The notes beneath the pieces were generated by a model, which searched no databases, was not told where the DNA came from, and was given only the letters and a program-made list of their open reading frames with translations. A DNA stretch of 8,900 nucleotides from Deinococcus sp. (GTDB lineage: Bacteria; Deinococcota; Deinococci; Deinococcales; Deinococcaceae), in the NCBI GenBank assembly GCA_030524065.1, contig JAUNHF010000057.1, positions 1 through 8,900 on the forward strand, read 5' to 3'. The position numbers and the translations under genes are program-made. Of the stretch, positions 1-6,384 are shown piece by piece; position 1 is the first letter of the stretch; each line of letters begins with the position of its first letter.

Positions 1-1
1 C

Positions 2-433
2 TGGGCGCAGTTGGTGCGCGACATTGGGCAGCACGGCCTGGCCCACTCGTTTGTCATGGCGATTGCGCCGACCGGCTCTATCTCGTACGTGTCGCACGCT
101 TCGGCCAGCATCATGCCCATCACCGAAAAGGTCGAGACGCGCACCTCCAACAAGGCCCGCACCATCTACCCCATGCCGCACCTGAACGTGGACACCGAGT
201 GGTACTACGAAGAGGCCTACGATATGGATATGAACCGCGTGCTGGACACGGTTGCTACTGCCCAGCGCCACGTGGACCAGGGCATCAGCTGCACGCTGTT
301 CGTGCCGGGCACCTCCAGCACCCGTGACCTGCAGCGCTATTACATCCAGGCCTACCTCAAAGGCGTCAAGACCCTGTACTACACCCGGATGCGCAAGACC
401 ACCATCGAAGAATGCCTGACCTGCGCGGTCTGA
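2..433 (+). CDS. nrdE: Class Ib ribonucleoside-diphosphate reductase, alpha (large) subunit, C-terminal part (5' end outside window)
   Basis: Last 143 residues of the catalytic large subunit of class Ib ribonucleotide reductase, which reduces NDPs to dNDPs in the cytoplasm together with NrdF. The reading frame is open from base 2 and ends with TGA at 431-433. Visible landmarks are the APTGSIS loop near visible residues 25-31, the YDMD and QRHVDQGIS stretches, the GVKTLYY segment near the end, and a C-terminal CLTCAV tail. The CxxC pair (visible residues 138 and 141) is the swinging dithiol that passes electrons from glutaredoxin or NrdH to the active site. The match is to the Bacillus-type NrdE rather than class Ia NrdA. 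The active-site cysteines and the N-terminal half lie outside the window. nrdF follows after 59 bases on the same strand, and nrdI would be expected upstream. Confidence 0.93.
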   Translation, partial: WAQLVRDIGQHGLAHSFVMAIAPTGSISYVSHASASIMPITEKVETRTSNKARTIYPMPHLNVDTEWYYEEAYDMDMNRVLDTVATAQRHVDQGISCTLFVPGTSSTRDLQRYYIQAYLKGVKTLYYTRMRKTTIEECLTCAV

Positions 434-454
434 GCTCATTTAACTCATAGAACT

Positions 455-480
455 TCAACCTCCCGACTCTGGGGGGTTGA
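455..480 (+). promoter_or_regulatory. Intercistronic hairpin between nrdE and nrdF
   Basis: A 9-bp stem (456-464 with 471-479, one T-G wobble, loop GACTCT), extendable by a T-A pair at 455/480. It ends 12 bases before the nrdF ATG. No T-run follows (ATACATTTAT), so it is a poor intrinsic terminator. It could act as an attenuator, an mRNA-processing or stability element that sets the NrdE:NrdF ratio, or it could have no function. The structure is seen directly; the role is inference. Confidence 0.5.
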
Positions 481-486
481 TACATT
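481..486 (+). promoter_or_regulatory. Possible -10 box (TACATT) for a leaderless nrdF transcript
   Basis: TACATT fits the TANNNT -10 pattern of Deinococcus promoters and ends six bases before the nrdF ATG, which would put the transcription start on the start codon. There is no Shine-Dalgarno sequence in the usual window; the only G-run (471-476) is 16 bases away and lies in the hairpin stem. No convincing -35 box is seen near 458-463, so the call is tentative. nrdF may simply be read through from nrdE. Confidence 0.35.
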
Positions 487-492
487 TATAAA

Positions 493-1539
493 ATGCAACC
501 CCATCTGGACCCTTTTTCCGCCACCAACTGGTCCGAACCCGAAGACGCCTTTTCGGCCACCTTTTACGAGAAGTACACCTCGCAGCTGTGGTTCCCCGAA
601 GAGATTCCCCTGAGCAACGACGCCATTGTCTGGAAGTCGCTGAGCGAAGCCGAGCGCTGGACGTACATCCACGCTTCGGCCGGCCTGAACGCGCTGGACA
701 CCTTGCAGGGCGAGGTGGGAATGCCGGCGCTGCGGCACCTGGTGGAGGGCCACATCCGCAAGGCCACCATTCAGTTTCAGGGCATGATGGAAGACATTCA
801 CGCCAAAAGCTACTCGCTGATGAACAAGACCTTCCTGACCACCTCCGAGGAGCGCGAGGTGTTCGAGTGGGTCCGCACCCAGCCGCAGCTTCAGAACAAG
901 ATCAGCATCATCATGGGCATCTATGGCGACCCTGACGTATCGAACCTGGGCCTGTGGAAAAAGATGGTGGTGTCGTGCATGTTAGAGACGGCGCTGTTTT
1001 ACTCGGGCTTTTTCTATCCGCTGTACCTGGCGGGGCAGGGGAGAATGGTGTCGGCGGGCGAGATTTTCAACCTGATCATCATGGATGAAGCGGTGCACGG
1101 CGTGTACGTGGCGCTGCTGGCCCAGGAGAAGTTCGGGGAAATGAACGAGGCCGAGCAGGCCTACGCCCTGGCCTGGTACGAGGACACGCTGATGCGCCTG
1201 TACCGCAACGAGCTGGCCTACACCGAGATGCTGTACGCCGACGTGGGTTTGGTGGACGAGGTCAAGAAATTCATTCGCTACAACTGCAATGTGCTGGCCG
1301 ATAACCTCGGTGTAGAGCGGTCGTTCGAGGACGAAGAAATCAACCCGATCGTCCGCAACGGCATTAAGGCCAAAGGCACCACGCACGATTTCTTTAGTTC
1401 CAAAGGCAACTCTTACGCCAAGATTGCGGTAGAAGCCCTCACCGAAGGCGACCTGGACGACATTTGGCCTGAACCCCGCAAAGTGACCCGCAAAGAACCC
1501 CTTCGCCCCGCCCATCTGGAGGCCCTGGCCCATGACTGA
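493..1539 (+). CDS. nrdF: Class Ib ribonucleoside-diphosphate reductase, beta (radical-generating) subunit
   Basis: 348-residue small subunit that holds the dimetal site (Mn or Fe) and tyrosyl radical, which is passed to NrdE for nucleotide reduction. All expected ligands are visible: D69 (in NALDT), E100 and H103 (in MMEDIHAKSY), E165 (in MLETALFYSGF), E199 and H202 (in MDEAVHG). The radical tyrosine is Y107, four residues after H103. The N-terminal FPEEIPLSND block and the C-terminal DFFSSKGNSY block are typical of the family, and the length is slightly above the usual ~320 residues. The ATG at 493 is chosen because family similarity begins within about ten residues (TNWSEPED). It has no Shine-Dalgarno sequence, and a possible leaderless -10 box lies just upstream. 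The 3' end overlaps the following glutaredoxin-like gene by 8 bases. Confidence 0.97.
   Translation: MQPHLDPFSATNWSEPEDAFSATFYEKYTSQLWFPEEIPLSNDAIVWKSLSEAERWTYIHASAGLNALDTLQGEVGMPALRHLVEGHIRKATIQFQGMMEDIHAKSYSLMNKTFLTTSEEREVFEWVRTQPQLQNKISIIMGIYGDPDVSNLGLWKKMVVSCMLETALFYSGFFYPLYLAGQGRMVSAGEIFNLIIMDEAVHGVYVALLAQEKFGEMNEAEQAYALAWYEDTLMRLYRNELAYTEMLYADVGLVDEVKKFIRYNCNVLADNLGVERSFEDEEINPIVRNGIKAKGTTHDFFSSKGNSYAKIAVEALTEGDLDDIWPEPRKVTRKEPLRPAHLEALAHD
1518..1522 (+). promoter_or_regulatory. Shine-Dalgarno site for the glutaredoxin-like gene, inside the nrdF 3' end
   Basis: GGAGG lies nine bases before the ATG at 1532, within the last codons of nrdF. It supports the overlapping start and translational coupling to nrdF. 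Confidence 0.75.
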
Positions 1540-1819
1540 AGCTGCAACCGTGACCCCCACCCAAACCCGCTTTGTGCTGCTGACCCAAGACAACTGCCCG
1601 AACTGCGAGCGCCTCAAGCTGATGCTGGCCAAGCCGCTGCGGGGCCAATTTGACGATCAGATTGTGACGGTTCACCGTGAGCAGGCCGCCGCTGAATTTG
1701 AGGCATTGGCCGCCGAGTACAGCGTGCAGAGCACCCCGGCCCTCATTGACCGGGAGCGCGGCGAAGTCCTGCGCAATGCCGGCGGTCTGGGCGAGGTCAA
1801 GAACTTCCTGACGGTCTAA
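1532..1819 (+). CDS. Glutaredoxin/NrdH-like thiol-disulfide protein of the ribonucleotide reductase operon
   Basis: 95-residue thioredoxin-fold protein, cytoplasmic (no signal peptide). It probably donates electrons to the C-terminal cysteines of NrdE. The redox motif is CPNC (C22-C25) after a beta strand (FVLLTQDN), and the cis-proline block QSTPAL (P69) precedes the last strands. Length and fold order match small glutaredoxins and NrdH. The CPNC centre differs from the CVQC-type motif of classical NrdH, so a firm nrdH symbol is not given. The start overlaps the nrdF stop by 8 bases and has a good GGAGG site. The gene is the last of the operon, and a terminator follows 18 bases after the stop. 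The family is clear; the partner is inferred from position. Confidence 0.9.
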   Translation: MTEAATVTPTQTRFVLLTQDNCPNCERLKLMLAKPLRGQFDDQIVTVHREQAAAEFEALAAEYSVQSTPALIDRERGEVLRNAGGLGEVKNFLTV

Positions 1820-1837
1820 AGGATGAGACTTGCAGGG

Positions 1838-1863
1838 AAAGGGGCCGATACAAGGCCCCTTTT
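1838..1863 (+). terminator. Intrinsic terminator of the nrd operon
   Basis: Perfect 9-bp stem (AAAGGGGCC at 1838-1846 with GGCCCCTTT at 1854-1862), 7-base loop, and a short T-run (1860-1863). It sits directly after the stop codon of the glutaredoxin-like gene. The A-run on the left arm means it could also stop minus-strand transcription. Confidence 0.8.
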
Positions 1864-1946
1864 CAAAAGACAGGATTTGATATGCGAATAACAAAATCAT
1901 GTCTATCCTACTTAAACTCCTCGTAAACAGCCTCTCCGACCCTGGC

Positions 1947-1955
1947 TGCTAAGCT
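1947..1955 (+). promoter_or_regulatory. Possible extended -10 promoter (TGCTAAGCT) for the DUF808 gene
   Basis: TGC followed by TAAGCT fits an extended -10 with the TANNNT pattern. Transcription would start near 1962, giving a leader of about 40 bases with a GGAG site (1994-1997) six bases before the ATG. No clear -35 is seen. A second TANNNT candidate, TAAACT, lies at 1913-1918. The stretch 1861-1920 is strikingly AT-rich compared with the rest of the window, as expected for a promoter region after a terminator. Confidence 0.4.
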
Positions 1956-2003
1956 AGACCGGATGTTGAGCTTTTCTTCCACCCCCCTCACCTGGAGCCG
2001 CGC

Positions 2004-2948
2004 ATGAGCGGTGGCCTGGTCGCCCTTCTGGACGATATTTCGGTGATTGCCCGCGCCGCCGCCGCCTCAATAGACGATATTGGCGCCGCCGCCGCCAAAG
2101 CAGGGAGCAAAACCATCGGCGTGGTGGTGGATGACGCCGCTGTGACACCACGTTATGTCACTGGCTTTTCTCCGGCCCGCGAGCTGCCCATCATCTGGAA
2201 GATTGCTAAGGGATCGCTGCGCAACAAGCTGGTCTTTATTCTGCCGGCTGTGCTGCTGCTCAGCCAGTTTCTCCCCTCAGCCATTACCTATGTGCTGATG
2301 CTGGGCGGCACTTACCTGTGCTTCGAGGGCGCTGAGAAAGTCTACGAAGCTTTCGGTGGCGGTCACCACCAGGCTGAAGAGGAACAGATGGCCAACCTGA
2401 GCAGCGAGGAGCACGAGAAGCAGATGGTCAGCGGCGCCATTCGCACCGACCTGATTCTGTCAGCAGAGATCATGGCGATTGCCCTGGCCGAAGTGGCAAC
2501 TGAGCCGCTGATGTCACGCGCCCTGATTCTGCTGTTGGTGGCCCTTCTCATCACGGCGCTGGTCTACGGTGTGGTGGGATTAATCGTCAAGATGGACGAT
2601 ATCGGCCTGAAGCTGTCTCAGAGTTCCCAGGGCGGTGTGGCCGCGTTCGGGCGCGGTCTGGTCAAGGCCATGCCACACGTGCTGACGGCCCTGTCGGTCA
2701 TTGGCACGGCCGCCATGCTCTGGGTGGGGGGACACATCATCGTGGACGGCCTCGCCAAGCTGGGCTTTCCGGAACTGGAACACCTGATCCACGACTTCGC
2801 AGTGCAGGCGGCCCACGCCGTGCCCGCCGCCCACACCTTCATTGAATGGCTGGTGGGGACCATCGGCTCGGGCTTGTTCGGGCTGCTGGTGGGCTTTAGC
2901 ATCGTGGGGCTGCTGCATCTACTTCCCCGGCGCGGGGCCGCCCACTGA
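2004..2948 (+). CDS. DUF808 (YedI-like) integral membrane protein
   Basis: 314-residue membrane protein of the DUF808 family (E. coli YedI type), whose function is not established. Family blocks in order: LLDDIS near residue 8, ARELPIIWKIAKGSL (58-72), GGTYLCFEGAEKV (101-113), GAIRTDLILSAEI (144-156), GLIVKMDDIG (192-201) and ALSVIGTAAML (229-239). Hydrophobic, probably membrane-spanning segments lie at about 76-105, 150-165, 172-197, 226-250 and 282-307. A charged, His/Glu-rich loop (119-140) separates the first pair from the rest. The ATG at 2004 has a GGAG site at 1994-1997 and matches the family N terminus. The first 33 codons contain a short internal duplication. The oxidoreductase gene follows 20 bases after the stop, probably in the same operon. 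The family call is firm; a transport role would be guesswork. Confidence 0.93.
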   Translation: MSGGLVALLDDISVIARAAAASIDDIGAAAAKAGSKTIGVVVDDAAVTPRYVTGFSPARELPIIWKIAKGSLRNKLVFILPAVLLLSQFLPSAITYVLMLGGTYLCFEGAEKVYEAFGGGHHQAEEEQMANLSSEEHEKQMVSGAIRTDLILSAEIMAIALAEVATEPLMSRALILLLVALLITALVYGVVGLIVKMDDIGLKLSQSSQGGVAAFGRGLVKAMPHVLTALSVIGTAAMLWVGGHIIVDGLAKLGFPELEHLIHDFAVQAAHAVPAAHTFIEWLVGTIGSGLFGLLVGFSIVGLLHLLPRRGAAH

Positions 2949-2968
2949 GTGAGAGAAACCCTAGCAGC

Positions 2969-4030
2969 GTGAGCCGTCCCCCTGCCATCCGCACCGCGCT
3001 GTTGGGTTACGGCTCGGTCGGTCAGGTGGTTCATGTGCCGCTGCTACGGGCCCTACCTGAATTCGAACTGGTGGCCGCCGCCAGCCGGAACCCGCAGACG
3101 CCGGCAGCCCTACCGGAAGCGCAGGTCTTTGCCACACCCAGAGCGCTGCTGGACGGGTCGGACGCTGAACTGGTGGTGATCGCCACCCCCAACCGCACCC
3201 ATTTTGCCCTGGCACACGCGGCGCTGAGGGCAGGACGGCATGTGCTGGTGGAAAAGCCTTTTGCCCTGACTTCCGCCGAAGCGCAGGCCCTGATCACGTT
3301 GGCCGCAGAGCAGGGCCTGGTGCTGAGCGTCTTTCAGAATCGGCGCTGGGACGGGGACTTCCTGACCTTGCAGCAAGTGCTGAGCAGCGGCGAGCTGGGG
3401 CGGATAACGGCACTTCACTCGCATTTTGACCGCTTTCGCCCCGAGGTGCGTGACCGCTGGCGCGAAGGCGATGAACCCGGCGCAGGCATTTGGTACGATC
3501 TCGGACCTCACCTGATTGATCAGGCGCTGACCCTGTTCGGCCTGCCCCGGCGGGTCCGCGCCGACTTGGCCCGGGTGCGCCCCGGCGCCCGCAGCGACGA
3601 CCACGCCGAGGTGACACTGGATTACACGGACGCCGCAGGCGAGCGCCGCGTGACCCTGCGCGCTTCCATGTTGACCGCCTGGATGGCGCCACGGTTTGTG
3701 GTGCACGGCACGGCGGGTTCCTTTGTGATAGAGGGGCTGGACCCCCAGGAAAACGCCCTGAAAGCAGGGGAGACCCCCGGGAAAATCGGCTGGGGCCTCG
3801 GCGCTCCAGACGGCCACCTGCTCCTTGCCGACGGTGAGCGGTGGGTGACCCGGCTGCCCGGCGATTACCCCGCGTTCTACCGCGCCTTGGCCGCCGCTAT
3901 CCGGGAAGGCACCCCGCCGCCGGTGACCCCGCAACAGGCGCTGGACACCATGCGGGTGCTGGCAGCGGCGCAGCGCAGCCAGGCCCAGGGCAGTGGCTGG
4001 GTGGAGTTGGACCCGCTGAAGCCCATCTGA
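2969..4030 (+). CDS. Gfo/Idh/MocA-family NAD(P)-dependent oxidoreductase
   Basis: 353-residue cytoplasmic dehydrogenase of the family that oxidises or reduces sugars, inositols and similar polyols. The N-terminal Rossmann domain begins with GYGSVG (13-18). The EKP motif is at 95-97, with K96 the usual catalytic lysine. NRRWDGDF (124-131) and the DLGPH segment (D177, H181) belong to the C-terminal substrate domain. The NRRWDGDF block and overall length resemble the YdgJ/IolW-type scyllo-inositol dehydrogenase branch, but the substrate cannot be read from sequence alone. The GTG start at 2969 lies 12 codons before the Rossmann glycines. It has only a weak purine-rich stretch upstream (GAGAGAAA, 2949-2958) and follows the DUF808 stop by 20 bases, suggesting co-transcription. 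No terminator is evident in the 69 bases after the stop. Confidence 0.95.
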   Translation: MSRPPAIRTALLGYGSVGQVVHVPLLRALPEFELVAAASRNPQTPAALPEAQVFATPRALLDGSDAELVVIATPNRTHFALAHAALRAGRHVLVEKPFALTSAEAQALITLAAEQGLVLSVFQNRRWDGDFLTLQQVLSSGELGRITALHSHFDRFRPEVRDRWREGDEPGAGIWYDLGPHLIDQALTLFGLPRRVRADLARVRPGARSDDHAEVTLDYTDAAGERRVTLRASMLTAWMAPRFVVHGTAGSFVIEGLDPQENALKAGETPGKIGWGLGAPDGHLLLADGERWVTRLPGDYPAFYRALAAAIREGTPPPVTPQQALDTMRVLAAAQRSQAQGSGWVELDPLKPI

Positions 4031-4083
4031 ACACTCATTCCCATCCGAAAGGGGCAGAGGTGCGCGAGTCGTTCCCGGAGGGC

Positions 4084-4092
4084 TGTTAAACT
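4084..4092 (+). promoter_or_regulatory. Extended -10 box (TGTTAAACT) for a probable leaderless transcript
   Basis: TGT plus TAAACT fits an extended TANNNT -10. It ends seven bases before the GTG at 4100, so transcription would begin at or next to the start codon. A GGAGGG at 4077-4082 lies upstream of the -10 and is too far from the GTG to act as a ribosome site. No strong -35 is seen near 4064-4069. Confidence 0.55.
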
Positions 4093-4099
4093 TGGGGCT

Positions 4100-4999
4100 G
4101 TGAACACCTCCTCACCGGGCCTCCGGGCCTTGAGCCGCCAGGTGATCCTGGCCGCTGCGCCCCTGTTGCTGGCGGGGACGCTGTTGGGCGGTGGCGCCCT
4201 GGCGGCCCAGGCACCGCAGCGATCTCCTGCGCCGTTGCTGTCTGCCCAGCGACCGGCTCCAGCGCTGCTGAGCGCTCCTGCCCTGCTGGAAAAGGCCCAG
4301 CAGGCGGCGGGTTTGCCCCGCTCAGGCTTGGTGGCCCTGCATGAGCGGGTCCAGACCAGCGAGGAGGGAGAGCTCACGCCTTACATCCGCGACACCTGGA
4401 CCGATTTTCGCGGCCAGCGCCTACGCATCACCGATTACGCCGGCCAAACACTGGACACGGTGCATCTGCTGACGCCGGCAGCTGGGCTCCTCTATACCCC
4501 GCAGCACGGCACGGTACCCGTGCCCCAGCAGCGGGCCGAGACCCTGCGCTGGAATCTGTACAGCGGGGTGGGTGGTCTGGGCGCCGCCGCTGCACCGGGG
4601 GTGCGCCTGCGGGCGCCCGGCCTTCAGACCTGGCTTCCGGACTCCCCGCAGCCCATCAAAGGCACCGTGTTGGAAGCGACCTGGCCGGACGGAACCGCCT
4701 GGCACTATCTGGTGGACCCAAACACGGGCCGGTTGCTGGCCGACCGCAGCGCCGACAAAGACTTGGCCCTGCTCACTTTTTCGTACAGCGAGCCACGGGT
4801 GGCCGGCATCGGCAGCGGTGCCGCCAAAGAGAGAGCCAAAGACGTGGCGGCGCAGGCCCTGGAAGTGCGGACCCTCCTGTTGCCGGGAGGCGAGGTGGTC
4901 TACCGTGAGCAAGTGCTGACCCGCGAGCTGAATCCAGCGCTGCCGCCGCAAACTTTCGAGCTTCCAGGCAGCGGGGCAAAAAGTGGAGGAGCCCAGTGA
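4100..4999 (+). CDS. Exported protein of unknown function, possibly with a LolA-like fold
   Basis: 299-residue protein, not confidently recognised. It begins with a signal peptide: R10 and R13, a hydrophobic core at about 15-34, and an AXA-type cleavage site (A33-L34-A35). An Ala/Pro/Gln-rich linker (36-60) follows. The mature part has alternating beta-like segments: TPYIRDTWTDFRGQRLRITDY (93-113), HLLTPAAGLLYTP (122-134), an LVDPNTGRLLA stretch (204-214) and LNPALPPQTFELP near the C terminus (277-289). This layout recalls the beta-sheet proteins of the LolA/RseB type that bind lipid or hydrophobic ligands, but this is only a resemblance. There is no lipobox cysteine, and the protein contains no cysteine at all. 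The GTG start lies immediately after an extended -10 box (leaderless). The stop overlaps the start of the S41 protease by 4 bases, so the two are very likely co-expressed and act in the same extracytoplasmic compartment. Confidence 0.85.
   Translation: MNTSSPGLRALSRQVILAAAPLLLAGTLLGGGALAAQAPQRSPAPLLSAQRPAPALLSAPALLEKAQQAAGLPRSGLVALHERVQTSEEGELTPYIRDTWTDFRGQRLRITDYAGQTLDTVHLLTPAAGLLYTPQHGTVPVPQQRAETLRWNLYSGVGGLGAAAAPGVRLRAPGLQTWLPDSPQPIKGTVLEATWPDGTAWHYLVDPNTGRLLADRSADKDLALLTFSYSEPRVAGIGSGAAKERAKDVAAQALEVRTLLLPGGEVVYREQVLTRELNPALPPQTFELPGSGAKSGGAQ
4985..4989 (+). promoter_or_regulatory. Shine-Dalgarno site for the S41 peptidase
   Basis: GGAGG lies six bases before the GTG at 4996, within the last codons of the upstream gene. 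It supports the GTG that overlaps the TGA of that gene and implies translational coupling. Confidence 0.8.
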
Positions 5000-6309
5000 G
5001 GGCGCTGAATACAGGGGGTGCCCTGCTAAGGTCTGGCAGCGCCGCTCGTCTGCTGGCCGGGGCGCTGCTGCTGACCCCGGTGGCCGCTGCCGCACCCCAG
5101 CCGGAGCAGGAGCCCTCGGTCAGTGCTCAAGACCTGTTCGACGAGGTGATTTACGAGCTGGGCCTTAACTACGGCGGGCCTTCGCAGGCGCGTGCTCAGG
5201 ATCTGCGGGAACGCTTTTTGCCGCGCGTGCAGGCCCTATGCGCCGGTCAGAGCCTTTGCCCTTCCAAGGCCGTCTACCCGTTGATCGGTGAGCTGCTGAG
5301 GGCGCTGAACGACGACCACACCAATTTCTTCGTGCCCGGCGAGTGGACAGCACGGGAGCTGGAATCCTCCGGGCAGGCCAGCAGCCTGTCGTTCGGCCTG
5401 GTCACCCGGCTGATGCCAGGACAGGGCATTCTGGTGACCGAGGTTCTGCCGGGTTCACCCGCCGAGCAGGCCGGGCTGCACGCCGGCGATCTGCTGACCC
5501 ATCTGGGCCGCTTGCCTCTGCTGTCCGAGTGGGCGGGGGCCAAGCTGGGGGCCGCCGGTCGCGCAGGCCGGGCCGCAGAACTGAGCTACTCACGGGCAGG
5601 CCGCCCCGCACAGGTCAGCCTGAGTGGAGCCGAGTTCGTGGCCCCAGCAGTCAGCCTGGACATGCTGGCTAACCGCACCGCCCTGCTGCGCCTGCGCCAT
5701 TTCGACGCGCAGGGGGTGGCCCAGGACCTGCACGACGCCCTGCGGCGCGCCCAGCAAGAGGGGGCCGAGCGCGCTGTGCTGGACCTGCGCGGCAATCCCG
5801 GCGGTCTGCTGTCCGAAGCAGTCCTGAGCAGCGGCGCCCAGACTCAGCCTGCGCCGCTGCTGGACGTGGAGCGGTCTTTGTCTACCCTGCATTCCTACGA
5901 CGGGGGCCGTTATCTGATTGACGGCAAAGCCCAGCGCGGCCAGCGGGTGTTCAAGCCACAGCGCTTCACAGGCCCGCTGGCGGTGCTGGTGGATCAGGAC
6001 TCGGCCAGTGGCGCGGAATTCATGGCCCGCGATCTGCTATCGCGCCCCCAGACGGTGGTGCTGGGTCAGCCCACAGTGGGGGTGGGAGACTCCGCCACGC
6101 AGCTGCTGCCCCTTGCCGACGGCTCGGGCCTACAGGTCACGGTGTCGCGGATGCAAACGGCGAACGGCCAGCCCCTGAGCGCACGCGTGCAGCCCCAGGT
6201 GCCCGTCAAACGTGATGACGCGGCTTTTGCCCGCACCGGCCAGGACCCAGAGCTGGCAGCCGCGCTGCGGGCGTTGGATGGCCTCGCCGCCGGGAACCTC
6301 GCCCCCTGA
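4996..6309 (+). CDS. Exported S41-family serine peptidase with a PDZ domain
   Basis: 437-residue secreted protease of family S41 (C-terminal processing/tricorn-type). A signal peptide covers about residues 1-33 (hydrophobic core 18-32). A helical S41 N-terminal region carries LNDDHTNFF (H108) and a possible disulfide pair, C82 and C88. A PDZ domain spans about 132-210 (SFGL loop, then PGSPAEQAGLHAGDLL). The catalytic core has DLRGNPGG (263-270) and DSASGAE (335-341), with S338 at the nucleophile position. In Lys-type CtpA/Prc proteases the general base lies 25 residues later, in FGKG; here that position is V363 (TVGVGDS). The enzyme therefore either uses the His-dependent tricorn/S41B arrangement, with H108 a candidate, or has lost activity. 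The GTG start overlaps the previous stop and has a GGAGG site. It is the last gene of the two-gene operon, and a hairpin follows. Confidence 0.92.
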   Translation: MRALNTGGALLRSGSAARLLAGALLLTPVAAAAPQPEQEPSVSAQDLFDEVIYELGLNYGGPSQARAQDLRERFLPRVQALCAGQSLCPSKAVYPLIGELLRALNDDHTNFFVPGEWTARELESSGQASSLSFGLVTRLMPGQGILVTEVLPGSPAEQAGLHAGDLLTHLGRLPLLSEWAGAKLGAAGRAGRAAELSYSRAGRPAQVSLSGAEFVAPAVSLDMLANRTALLRLRHFDAQGVAQDLHDALRRAQQEGAERAVLDLRGNPGGLLSEAVLSSGAQTQPAPLLDVERSLSTLHSYDGGRYLIDGKAQRGQRVFKPQRFTGPLAVLVDQDSASGAEFMARDLLSRPQTVVLGQPTVGVGDSATQLLPLADGSGLQVTVSRMQTANGQPLSARVQPQVPVKRDDAAFARTGQDPELAAALRALDGLAAGNLAP

Positions 6310-6332
6310 ATTAGCGTCCAGGGCAACAAAGG

Positions 6333-6364
6333 CCCGCCCCGGCTATAGCATAAGCCGGGGCGGG
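6333..6364. terminator. Strong hairpin between convergent genes, probable bidirectional terminator
   Basis: Perfect 12-bp GC-rich stem (CCCGCCCCGGCT at 6333-6344 with its complement at 6353-6364) and an 8-base loop. It lies 23 bases after the S41 peptidase stop and 20 bases beyond the DUF892 stop on the other strand. On the minus strand it is followed by CCTTTGTTG, a weak T-run; on the plus strand there is no T-run. It fits the minus-strand gene best, but the hairpin could slow polymerase in both directions. Confidence 0.75.
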
Positions 6365-6384
6365 AGCCATGCAGCTCAGCTTGC

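Noticed and set aside
2..433. Possible intein in NrdE, as known for ribonucleotide reductases including one in Deinococcus radiodurans
   Set aside because: The visible C-terminal part aligns continuously with NrdE and contains no intein. The upstream part is outside the window.
982..1632. Minus-strand open frame (216 codons) opposite nrdF and the glutaredoxin-like gene
   Set aside because: It crosses two conserved coupled genes and shows no motif; a shadow of GC-rich codon use.
2153..2160. TTATGTCA, like the left half of the Deinococcus radiation/desiccation response motif
   Set aside because: Only one half matches, the right half is absent, and it lies inside the DUF808 coding region. No full motif was found upstream of uvrA2 or the other genes.
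2142..2161. GTGACA...TGTCAC inverted repeat
   Set aside because: Only 6 bp, inside a coding sequence, no extension; expected by chance.
3110..3934. Minus-strand open frame (274 codons) opposite the Gfo/Idh gene
   Set aside because: Fully covered by a well-supported dehydrogenase on the plus strand; the composition is that of a reverse-complement shadow.
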